From NCBI GenBank assembly GCA_014155875.1, contig JACEFZ010027774.1, forward strand, positions 271,001 to 335,000: DNA of 64,000 bases, written 5' to 3'. The stretch comes from Cepaea nemoralis (taxonomy: Eukaryota; Mollusca; Gastropoda; Stylommatophora; Helicidae). Positions within the stretch are counted from its first letter, which is position 1; each line of letters opens with the position of its first letter. The notes beneath the pieces are model-generated. The model did not search any database, had not been told where the DNA came from, and saw only the letters and a program-made list of their open reading frames with translations. The position numbers and the translations under genes were made by a program. Positions 53,385-64,000 of this stretch are shown piece after piece.

Positions 53385-53705
53385 TGCCAAGATAGTCATA
53401 TTTCTTGCACAACCAATGAGCAAGTCTTACAAGAGGCAAATGAAAACCCGTAAATTGATTAGAGAAATTAGACGTAGACAGTGAAAGTTTTAGACACGTT
53501 ATGAGAAGAAATAAACTATAGAACTTGGCGACAACTGGCAAGATTTAGGGGAAAAGAACAAAGGGAAGGCAGAGAAGTAAATTTCTGGATGGCTAGGCCG
53601 CATGACATGGTCGAGAAAAAATAAACGGAGCTGATCCACGACTCTGGTGAACGTGTGAGATGGCAAAACATGGCCGTCCACGCTTATCGGCATGGCACAT
53701 GCTGA
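53385..53705 (+). mobile_element. LINE C-terminal fragment (type X1)
   Basis: The plus strand shows FRHVMRRNKL, NLATTGKI, GKRTKGRQR and, near the end, MAKHGRPRLSAWHM: a decayed X1 C-terminal region. Confidence 0.65.
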
Positions 53706-54190
53706 TGAATGTCTCTTTAGGTCTTTCCCGATTCCGTTCAGCGAAGGAATGAAGCCGTAAATTAAACAAACAGAGACACAATTAACAAGTATAGCAAGAA
53801 CACAACGACATGCGAACGACTTACCTCTGCCAAGGTCACTGCTAATTTACAGACACACCGAGTTTAGCATCGCTGGAGAGCAGCTGTGTCTTGATTTCCA
53901 GTTCATGCTGCAGATTAAGATGTCTGGCGAACCCTCCTAGGGAGATGGAACATAATAGCTCTAACATGGTTTGTGGAAGATTAGCTAGTTTGTGAGCATT
54001 GACTGGTTTTCATGTAAGGACAATATTCACTTACATATAAAAGATAAAACAATAATCTTCATAAACTCTCCGAAATGATGTAGGCATAAACCTCCACATA
54101 TATCGATAACAGGTTTTCTGGGTCAGTTCTCTTGATTGTATCGCCCCATATTACAGTCTTAAGCCATCCAACATCATTGATTACAATCAT
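53706..54190. other. Unassigned spacer
   Basis: No feature recognised. Confidence 0.4.
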
Positions 54191-54660
54191 CATCAAGTGC
54201 CTAGCTGCCTGGTGTGGGCGATCATGCTTCTTCATATCTTGCGATCCCCAACAAATCTAAATTAAATTAAATATATCTCCAATGCCCTGGCATGGGACTG
54301 TACTGTGATAGGACCATCACATTCTGTAGGCCGGAGTGCAGGAAGGGATCGGTGGTCAGTCTTTCTCTCACTTAGGCAGACGACGCACATTATCAGCGCT
54401 GCTCCCTATTAAATTCGTTAACGCGCCCGCTGCGATCTCAAACAGCATACATAAGTTCCTGCGCTGCCCCCCCCTCCCACCAATTTTACGTCCCCCCCCA
54501 CCCCCCCCCCCCCCCTTTCCGTTCCATGACAAAAGTTTGTCAAGGATCGACTCTAGCTGTCTTCCTCTGTCTCTTTTTCCACGAATGTTTCCAGCTACCA
54601 CAATAAATTCCCGTGTTTGCCGTGTGATGATGTTGCCAAACAACGATGTTTGCCTCTATA
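54190..54660 (-). mobile_element. LINE C-terminal fragment (type X1), antisense
   Basis: The minus strand (54368-54643) contains MFGNIITRQTREFIVVAGNI, RGKRDRGRQLESILDKLLSW and NGK, then C-run-disrupted sequence and a GATGATGATT end near 54193. Matches 15.29-15.52 and 6.3-6.6 kb. Confidence 0.75.
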
Positions 54661-54670
54661 AAATGATAAC

Positions 54671-54780
54671 GAAGAAGAAGAAGAAGAAGAAGAAGAAGAA
54701 GAAGAAGAAGAAGAAGAAGAAGAAGAAGAAGAAGAAGAAGAAGAAGAAGAAGAAGAAGAAGAAGAAAAAGAAGAAGAAAC

Positions 54781-54815
<35 letters not shown>

Positions 54816-54900
54816 GGCAGCAGAAGAAGAAGAAGAAGAAGAAGAAGAAGAAGAAGAAGAAGAAGAAGAAGAAGAAGAAGAGAAGAAGAAGAAGAAGACT
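54671..54900. repeat. GAA / CAGA / GAA compound microsatellite
   Basis: GAA units (54671-54776), CAGA units (54779-54818) and GAA units (54821-54898). Confidence 0.97.
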
Positions 54901-55495
54901 CAGGTAGAGAACGACGAGTGATGATGATAATTACCATTATGATAATGATGAGAAAGAAAAGGTGGTATAATTAGGTCAGATTTATTCTTCGATCATGTAG
55001 AAAGTAAATGCATACCTTCTTACATTCTTCCTTCTACCTTTAAGCCAACCTAGCATTTATTGTATCCATTTGTTGAATATTTGTTGTCGTTTCATTTTTC
55101 TTGGCCCCCGGCAATCGTCTCATATTACATTTAAATTGATGTCTGAAAACCTGCTACAGCAATAATTATACCTGCTTGGAAGGGCCGTAAACGGATAACC
55201 GTTATTATCAGGAAAGAATATTCTTTTGCCATTGAAACTGATGATGCAAGTTCACAGATCTCTGATAATGCCATCATCACTTCCTGCCATCTGATATGTT
55301 CCTGTGTTCGTTTTCTGTCACGTGTCTGAGTTTGTCGTTCGCTGTCTTGTCCGTTGTGATTTCAAACAGCGAAAACAGCATGGGTCAAGAACCACAACTC
55401 ATATGATACCTCGTGTGGTGTTCATTCACGAAATTATTTCTTGCTTTTTTCTGTAGATTCTCTCCCTTTCAAATTGTCTAATTGGGCGGGTAGGT
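54901..55495. other. Unassigned spacer
   Basis: No recognised gene or repeat. Ends at a TTGG array. Confidence 0.4.
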
Positions 55496-55496
55496 G

Positions 55497-55635
55497 GGTG
55501 TGTGGTTGGTTGGTTGGTTGGTTGGTTGCTTGGTTGCTTGGTCGGTTGGTTGCTTGGTTGCTTGGTTGCTTGGTTGGTTGGTTGCTTGGTTGCTTGGTTG
55601 GTTGGTTGCTTGGTTGGTTAGTTGGTTAGTTAGTA
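55497..55635. repeat. TTGG/TTGC microsatellite
   Basis: TTGG units with TTGC substitutions in a higher-order pattern; abuts the large satellite. Confidence 0.95.
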
Positions 55636-58600
55636 AACATCATAATCCAATAACAAGCCAGTGAGCACATGTGAAGACATTATGAATATCATACAATCAA
55701 CAACAAGCCAGTGACCACGTGTGAAGACACTGTGAACATCATACGGCCATGAATAAGTCAGTGACCAAGTGTGAAGACACTGTGAACATCATACGGCCAA
55801 GAATAAGTAGGTGACCAAGTCTGAAGACACTGTGAACACAATACGGCCAGGAATAAGTCAGTGACCAAGTGTGAAGACACTGTGAACATTATACAGCCAG
55901 GAAAACGTAGGTGACCAAGTGTGAAGACACTGTGAACACCATACGGCCAGGAATAAGTCAGTGACCAAGTGTGAAGACACTGTGAACATTATACAGCCAG
56001 GAAAACGTAGGTGACCAAGTGTGAAGACACTGTGAACACCATACGGCCAGGAATAAGTCAGTGACCAAGTGTGAAGACACTGTGAACAAAATACGGCCAG
56101 GAATAAGTCAGTGACCAAGTGTGAAGACACTGTGAACATTATACAGCCAGGAATAAGTCAGTGACCAAGTGTGAAGACACTGTGAACAAAATACGGCCAG
56201 GAATAAGTAGGTGACCAAGTGTGAAGACACTGTGAACACCATACGGCCAGGAATAAGTCAGTGACCAAGGGTGAAGACACTGTGAAAATTATACGGCCAG
56301 GAATAAGTCAGTGACCAAGTGTAAAGACACTATTACATCATACGGCCACGAATAAGTCAGTGAGCACGAGTGAAGACACTGTCAACATCATACAGCCAGG
56401 AATAAGTCAGTGACCAAGTGTAAAGAGACTATTACATCATACGGCCAGGAATAAGTCAGTGACCAAGTGTAAAGACACTATTACATCATACGGCCAGGAA
56501 TAAGTCAGTGAGCACGTGTGAAAGACACTGTCAACATCATACAGCCAGGAATAAGTCAGTGACCAAGTGTAAAGACACTATTACATCATACGACCAGGAA
56601 TTAGTCAGTGACCAAGTGTAAAGACACTATTACATCATACGGCCAGGAATAAGTCAGTGACCAAGTGTGAAGACACTGTGAACATCACACGGCCAGGAAT
56701 AAGTCAGTGACCAAGTGTAAAGACACTATTACATCATACGGCCAGGAATAAGTCAGTGACCAAGTGTAAAGACACTATTACATCATACGGCCAGGAATAA
56801 GTCAGTGAGCACGTGTGAAGACACTGTCAACATCATACAGCCAGGAATAAGTCAGTGACCAAGTGTAAAGTCACTATTACATCATACGGCCAGGAATAAG
56901 TCAGTGACCAAGTGTAAAGACACTATTACATCATACGGCCAGGAATCCGTCAGTGAGCACGTGTGAAGACACTGTCAACATCATACAGCCAGGAATAAGT
57001 CAGTGACCAAGTGTAAAGACACTATTACATCATACGGCCAGGAATAAGTCAGTGACCAAGTGTAAAGACACTATTACATCATACGGCTTGGAATAAGTCA
57101 GTGACCAAGTGTGAAGACACTGTAAACATCATACGGCCAGGAATAAGTCAGTGACCACTTGTAAAAACACTACTACATCATACAGCCAGGAATAAGTCAG
57201 TGAGCACGTGTAAAAACACCGTGAACATCATACGGCCAGGAATAAGTCAGTGACCAAGTGTAAAGACATTATTACATCACACGGCCAGGAATAAGTCAGT
57301 GAGCACGTGTAAAGACACTGTGAACATCATACGGCCAGGAATAGGTCAGTGAGCACGTGTAAAGACACTATTACATCACACGGCCAGGAATAAGTCAGTG
57401 ACCAAGTGTAAAGACACTATTACATCATACGGCCAGGAATAAGTCACTGAGCACGTGTAAAGACACCGTGAACATCATACGGCCAGGAATAAGTCAGTGA
57501 GCACGTGTAAAGACACCGTGAACATCATACGGCCAGGAATAGGTCAGTGAGCACGTGTATAGACACTGTCAACATCATACAGCAAGGAATAAGTCAGTGA
57601 GCACGTGTAAAGACACTGTGAACATCATACCGCCAGGAATAAGTCAGTGACCAAGTGTAAAGACACTATTACATCATACAGCCAGGAATAAGTCAGGTGA
57701 GCACGAGTAAAGACACCGTGAACTCATACGGCCAGGAATAAGTCAGTGACCAAGTGTTAAGACACTATTACATCATACGGCCAAGAATAAGTCAGTGAGC
57801 ACGTGTAAAGACACTGTCAACATCATACAGCCAGGAATAAGTCAGTGACCAAGTGTAAAGACACTGTTACATCATACGGCCAGGAATAAGTCAGTGAGCA
57901 CGTGTAAAGACACCGTGAACATCATACGGCCAGGAATAAGTCAGTGAGCACGTGTAAAGACACTATTACACCATACGGCCAGGAATAAGTCAGTGAGCAC
58001 GTGTAAAGACACTGTGAACATCATACAGCCAGGAATAAGTCAGTGAGCACGTGTAAAGACACTATTACATCATACGGCCAGGAATAAGTCAGTGAGCACG
58101 TGTAAAGACACTGTGAACATCATACGGCCAGGAATAAGTCAGTGAGCACGTGTAAGGACACTGTGAACATCATACGGCCAGGAATAAGTCAGTGAGCACG
58201 TGTAAAGACACTGTCAACATCATACAGCCCGGAATAAGTTAGTGAGCACGTGTAAAGACACTGTGAACATCATACGGCCAGGAATACGTCAGTGAGCACG
58301 TGTAAAGACAACGTGAACATCATACCGCCAGGAATAAGTCAGTGAGCACGTGTAAAGACACTGTGAACATCATACAGCCAGGAATAAGTCAGTGACCACG
58401 TGTAAAGACACCGTGAACATCATACTTCCAGTAATAAGTCAGTGACCAAGTGTAAAGACACTGTTACATCATACGGCCAGGAATAAGTCAGTGAGCACGT
58501 GTAAAGACACTGTGAACATCATACGGCCAGGAATAAGTCAGTGAGCACGTGTAAAGACACCGTGAACATCATACTGCCAGGAATAAGTCAGTGACCAAGT

Positions 58601-61600
58601 GTAAAGACACCGTGTACATCATACGGCCAGGAATAAGTCAGTGAGCACGTGTAAAGACACCGTTAACATCATACGGCCAGGAATAAGTCAGTGAGCACTT
58701 GTAAAGACACTATTACATCATACGGCCAGGAATAAGTCAGTGAGCACGTGTAAAGACACTGTGAACATCATACGGCCAGGAATGAGTCAGTGAGCACGTG
58801 TAAAGACACTGTCAACATCATACTGCCCGGAATAAGTTAGTGAGCACGTGTAAAGACACTGTGAACATCATACGGCCAGGAATAAGTCAGTGAGCACGTG
58901 TAAAGACACCGTGAACATCATACCGCCAGGAATAAGTCAGTGAGCACGTGTAAAGAAACTGTGAACATCATACAGCCAGGAATAAGTCAGTGAGCACGTG
59001 TAAAGACACTGTGAACATCATACGGCCAGGAATAAGTCAGTGAGCACGTGTAAAGACACTGTCAACATCATACAGCCAGGAATAAGTCAGTGAGCACGTG
59101 TAAAGACACTATTACATCATAGGGCCAGGAATAAGTCAGTGAGCACGTGTAAAGACAGTATTACATCATACGGCCAGGAATAAGTCAGTGAGCACGTGTA
59201 AAGACACTGTGAACATCATACGGCCAGGAATAAGTCAGTGAGCACGTGTAAAGACACTGTAAACATCATACAGCCAGGAATAAGTCAGTGAGCACGTGTA
59301 AGGACACTGTGAACATCATACGGCCAGGAATAAGTCAGTGAGCACGTGTAAAAACACTGTCAACATCATACAGCCCGGAATAAGTTAGTGAGCACGTGTA
59401 AAGACACTGTGAACATCATACGGCCAGGAATAAGTCAGTGAGCACGTGTAAAGACACCGTGCACATCATACCGCCAGGAATAAGTCAGTGAGCACGTGTA
59501 AAGACACTGTGAACATCATACAGTCAGGAATAAGTCAGTGAGCACGTGTAAAGACACTGTGAACATCATACGGCCAGTAATAAGTCAGTGAGCACGTGTA
59601 AAGACACTGTCAACATCATACAGCCAGGAATAAGTCAGTGAGCACGTGTAAAGACACTATTACATCATAGGGCCAGGAATACGTCAGTGAGCACGTGTAA
59701 AGACACTGTGAACATCAGACGGCCAGGAATAAGTCAGTGAGCACGTTTAAAGACACTGTCAACATCATACAGCCAGGAATAAGTCAGTGAGCACGTGTAA
59801 AGACACTATACATCATCCGGCCAGGAATAAGTCAGTGAGCACGTGTAAAGACACTGTGAACATCATACCGCCAGGAATAAGTCAGTGAGCACGTGTAAAG
59901 ACACTATTACATCATACGGCCAGGAATAAGTCAGTGAGCACGAGTGAAGACACTGTCAACATCATACAGCCAGGAATAAGTCAGTGACCAAGTGTAAAGA
60001 CACTATTAAATCATACGGCCAGGAATAAGTCAGTGACCAAGTGTAAAGACAATGTGAACATCATACGGCCAGGAATAAGTCAGTGACCAAGTGTAAAGAG
60101 ACTTTTACATCATACGGCCAGGAATAAGTCAGTGACCAAGTGTAAAGACACTATTACAACATACGGCCAGGAATAAGTCAGTGAGCACGTGTGAAAGACA
60201 CTGTCAACATCATACAGCCAGGAATAAGTCAGTGACCAAGTGTAAAGACACTATTACATCATACGACCAGGAATTAGTCAGTGACCAAGTGTAAAGACAC
60301 TATTACATCACACGGCCAGGAATAAGTCAGTGACCAAGTGTGAAGACACTGTGAACATCACACGGCCAGGAATAAGTCAGTGACCAAGTGTAAAGACACT
60401 ATTACATCATACGGCCAGGAATAAGTCAGTGACCAAGTGTAAAGACACTATTACATCATACGGCCAGGAATAAGTCAGTGAGCACGTGTGAAGACACTGT
60501 CAACATCATACAGCCAGGAATAAGTCAGTGACCAAGTGTAAAGTCACTATTACATCATACGGCCAGGAATAAGTCAGTGACCAAGTGTAAAGACACTATT
60601 ACATCATACGGCCAGGGATCCGTCAGTGAGCACGTGTAAAGACACTGTCAACATCATACAGCCAGGAATAAGTCAGTGAGCACGTGTAAAGACACTGTGA
60701 ACATCATACAGCCAGGAATAAGTCAGTGACCAAGTGTAAAGACACTATTACATCATACAGCCAGGAATAAGTCAGTGAGCACGTGTAAAGACACCGTGAA
60801 CTCATACGGCCAGGAATAAGTCAGTGACCAAGTGGTAAGACACTATTACATCATACGGCCAAGAATAAGTCAGTGAGCACGTGTAAAGACACCGTGAACA
60901 TCATACTGCCAGGAATAAGTCAGTGACCAAGTGTAAAGACACTGTTACATCATACGGCCAGGAATAAGTCAGTGAGCACGTGTAAAGACACCGTGAACAT
61001 CATACGGCCAGGAATAAGTCAGTGAGCACGTGTAAAGACACTATTACATCATACGGCCAGGAATAAGTCAGTGAGCACGTGTAAGACACTGTGAACATCA
61101 TACCGCCAGGAATAAGTCAGTGAGCACGTGTAAAGACACTATTACATCATACGGCCAGGAATAAGTCAGTGAGCACGTGTAAAGACACTGTGAACACCAT
61201 ACGGCCAGGAATAAGTCAGTGAGCACGTGTAAGGACAATGTGAATATCATACGGCCAGGAATAAGTCAGTGAGCACAAGTAAAGACATTGTCAACATCAT
61301 ACAGCCCGGAATAAGTTAGTGAGCACGTGTAAAGACACTGTGAACATCATACGGCCAGGAATAAGTCAGTGAGCACGTGTAAAGACACCGTGAACATCAT
61401 ACCGCCAGGAATAAGACAGTGAGCACGTGTAAAGACACTGTGAACATCATACAGCCAGGAATAAGTCAGTGACCACGTGTAAAGACACCGTGAACATCAT
61501 ACTTCCAGTAATAAGTCAGCGACCAAGTGTAACGACACTTTTACATCATACGGCCAGGAATAAGTCAGTGAGCACGTGTAAAGACACCGTGAACATCATA

Positions 61601-62812
61601 CGGCCAGGAATAAGTCAGTGAGCACGTGTAAAGACACCGTGAACATCATACTGCCAGGAATATGTCAGTGAGCACGTGTAAAGACACTATTACATCATAG
61701 GGCCAGGAATACGTCAGTGAGCACGTGTAAAGACACTGTGAACATCAGACGGCCAGGAATAAGTCAGTGAGCACGTTTAAAGACACTGTCAACATCATAC
61801 AGCCAGGAATAAGTCAGTGAGCACGTGTAAAGACACTATACATCATCCGGCCAGGAATAAGTCAGTGAGCACGTGTAAAGACACTGTGAACATCATACAG
61901 CCATGAATAAGTCAGTGAGCACGTGTAAAGACACTGTGAACATCATACGGCCAGGAATAAGTCAGTGAGCACGTGTAAAGACACTGTGAACATCATACGG
62001 CCAGGAATAAGTCAGTGAGCACGTGTAAAGACACTATTACATCATACGGCCAGGAATAAGTCAGTGAGCACGTGTAAAGACACTATTACATCATACTGCC
62101 AGGAATAAGTCAGTGAGCACGTGTAAAGACACTATTACATCATACGGCCAGGAATGAGTCAGTGAGCACGTATAAAGACACTGTGAACATCATACAGCCA
62201 TGAATAAGTCAGTGAGCACGTGTAAAGACACTGTGAACATCATACGGCCAGGAATAAGTCAGTGAGCACGTGTAAAGACACTGTGAACATCATACGGCCA
62301 GGAATAAGTCAGTGAGCACGTGTAAAGACACTATTACATCATACGGCCAGAAATAAGTCAGTGAGCACGTGTAAAGACACTATTACATCATACTGCCAGG
62401 AATAAGTCAGTGAGCACGTGTAAAGACACTATTACATCATACGGCCCGGAATAAGTCAGTGAGCACGTGTAAAGACACTATTACATCATACGGTCAGGAA
62501 TAAGTCAGTGAGCACGTGTAAAGACACTATTACATCATACGGCCAGGAATAAGCCATTGACTAAGTGTAACGACACATCATACAACAGGCAACAAGCCAG
62601 TGACCACGTGTGAAGACACTGTGAACATCATACAACAGGCAACAAGCCAGTGACCACGTGTGAAGACACTGTGAACATCATACAACAGGCAACAAGCCAG
62701 TGACCACGTGTGAATACACTGTGAACATCATACAACAGGCAACAAGCCAGTGACCACGTGTGAAGACACTGTGAACATTACAGCCAGCAAAAATCCAGTG
62801 ACCATGTGTGAA
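55636..62812. repeat. Large satellite of 49-50-bp units, about 144 copies
   Basis: Units are built from GGCCAGGAATAAGTCAGTGA, then GCACGTGTAAAGACACTG, then TGAACATCATAC (50 bp), or with CCAAGTGTAAAGACACTATT and ACATCATAC (49 bp). The first units (55.64-56.3 kb) use CCAAGTGTGAAG. Both outer edges carry a distinct unit type with ACAAGCCAGTGACCACGTGT. Internal blocks repeat at fixed offsets, showing higher-order duplication. No credible coding frame. Confidence 0.97.
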
Positions 62813-63110
62813 TGTGGATTAAGCAAAATAACGCTACGAATCAAAACAACTCATCATAACACTTCTGTCACAATAAACTCTCCAACCTGACAAGCAGCAG
62901 AGACAGCCACAATTTCCCCACTCTGCTCTTTCAGTGAATAGGTTTTTTAAAAGAATAGATCCACGGCGGGTCACAACAGCTCCCCTCCGGCATCATCATC
63001 TTCCACTGCTCAGTCTCCACCCCCTCGACTCCTCACCTCAACAACTTTAAGTGTTAGGACCTGTCCTTCTGTCCAGTCAATCCCCTCCCGTTTTGGGGCA
63101 CCTCTATCCT
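62813..63110. other. Unassigned spacer
   Basis: No feature recognised. Confidence 0.4.
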
Positions 63111-63114
63111 TTTC

Positions 63115-63290
63115 AATGCCAGTGATAGCGTAGTGGCTGCACGCTCACCTGCCAGCCCAGTAATCATGGGTTTAGTTCCGCATCGATGAGGATTTCAAAA
63201 TTGACTTCGGTTACCAGAAGACGTCTTGGGAAATAAAGGTGGCATGTGAGATATCACACTGATTGTTGATTGGTCTGTACAAATATTAGT
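63115..63290 (+). mobile_element. SINE, family F, sense copy
   Basis: Head GATAGCGTAGTGGCTGCACG (A-box-like), ATCATGGGTTTAGTTCCGCA (decayed B box), body TTTCAAAATTGACTTCGGTT and TTGGGAAATAAAGGTGGCAT. Confidence 0.65.
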
Positions 63291-63299
63291 CTAGCACGA

Positions 63300-63612
63300 A
63301 ATGACCATCATCAAGTGTCTTGTCGAATGGCGTCGGCCACCATGCTTCTCCACAAATCCTGATTTTCGACTGCATGGATCAATTCATGTTTGACTCCCTT
63401 CCGTGCCATAACACAATCCTTTTAAGATCTTTTTTCTCGCTGTCGTCCTCACTTTCTCTTTCCACAAATCTGCCGTTTGCCACAACATGTTCCGTTTGAC
63501 ACAACAGGTCTTTGTCTTCACAAAATGTGGCCAAAAATAGTAATGCATCTTAGGGCATGTAACAGTGTCCTTTAGATTACTTCACTTACCACCTCTTTCA
63601 AACAACATTTCT
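63300..63612 (-). mobile_element. LINE 3' fragment (type X1), antisense
   Basis: CATCATCAAGTGTCTTGTCG, CTCCACAAATCCTGATTTTC, CATGGATCAATTCATG and CCGTGCCATAACACAATCCT match the 6.3-6.6 kb fragment. Decayed coding remnants only. Confidence 0.65.
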
Positions 63613-63784
63613 GGGGATCCAAACCAACCCATCAACGTCGTCCTGACGTAACTCAAGTCTTACAATCATATCATTAAGAAATGTTGAGGACTTGAGAACT
63701 CGCGGGACGCGGGTTCTATCAACAACTTCATCCGTCGTGCAGCAAATTCATGGAACACGATGGAGAAGTTGTTGGGTGAAACAT

Positions 63785-64000
63785 AGAAAGTTAAGAACAA
63801 GGAGGAGGAGAGGGAGGAAGAAGAAGAGAAGGAGCAGAAGAAGATGATGAAAAAGAAAAAGGTAAATAAGAAGGAGAAGGATGAGAAGAGGAGGTAACGG
63901 ATAAAGAAGAGAAGGAGCAGCAGTAGCAAGAACAGAAAAAGAAGGAGAAGAAGTAGAATGCGAAGAAGAAGAAGAAGCAGAAGAAGAAGAAGAAGAAGAA
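63785..64000. repeat. GA-rich tract ending in GAA units
   Basis: Plus strand almost purely purine (AGGAGGAG, AAGAAG, AGCAGAAG) and reaching the window edge with GAA repeats. Confidence 0.93.

Noticed and set aside
55636..62812. CRISPR-like array
   Set aside because: Units are contiguous and about 49-50 bp with no unique spacers, and the context is eukaryotic; it is a satellite.

Overview
The window looks like intergenic, repeat-saturated nuclear DNA from an animal. A lophotrochozoan, probably a mollusc, is my best guess, but that is inference from the style of the repeats (many tRNA-derived SINEs, APE-type LINEs, long GA/GAA/CAGA microsatellites) and not from any diagnostic gene. There is no bacterial-style operon, no CRISPR array and no intact host protein gene. 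The only host-gene-like sequence is a fragment of a small nuclear ribonucleoprotein F (Sm F) coding region near 13.1 kb. Nearly all open reading frames are broken transposon pieces or translated microsatellites.

Layout. 0-9 kb: tandem LINE 3' fragments, several SINEs (one with a perfect 11-bp target-site duplication), a 344-bp Tc1/mariner-like element, and antisense LINE pieces. 9.2-11.3 kb: a long TTC tract followed by a complete-ended hAT element (9641-11281) with an 8-bp duplication and a broken transposase. 13-15.5 kb: the Sm F pseudogene beside a 588-bp insertion, then a retroposon (family C) split by a 207-bp hAT-like MITE. 15.7-20 kb: CT and CA microsatellites, a decayed LINE reverse transcriptase with another LINE inside it, and a CTGA/CTAA array. 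20.8-27 kb: family C again, an EN-RT LINE, an inverted SINE pair, a 21-bp minisatellite, and a triple nest (family C inside SINE B inside a 50-bp tandem repeat). 27.4-30.6 kb: dense microsatellites and a 1.4-kb CACCC-rich array. 30.8-38.5 kb: LINE pieces on both strands; one is interrupted by a 745-bp composite retroposon that begins with a 28S rRNA segment. 40-43.8 kb: decayed 50-bp and CAGA arrays and a 1.1-kb hexamer array. 46.2-50.1 kb: the most complete LINE (endonuclease, reverse transcriptase, C-terminal zinc finger). 50.3-55.6 kb: minisatellite, SINEs, a 313-bp tRNA-like palindrome, GAA tracts. 55.6-62.8 kb: a 7.2-kb satellite of about 49-50-bp units. The window ends in SINE, LINE and GA-rich sequence.

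How the parts interact. The repeats are modular. SINE B bodies occur behind two different heads. Family C and one LINE end in GAA tails, and the nearby GAA microsatellites look seeded by such tails. The 28S-headed composite carries the 3' hairpin of the 46-50 kb LINE, which suggests it is mobilised by that LINE's machinery. Family names A to M and X1 to X7 are local labels used only here. All family assignments come from reading the sequence; no database search was possible.
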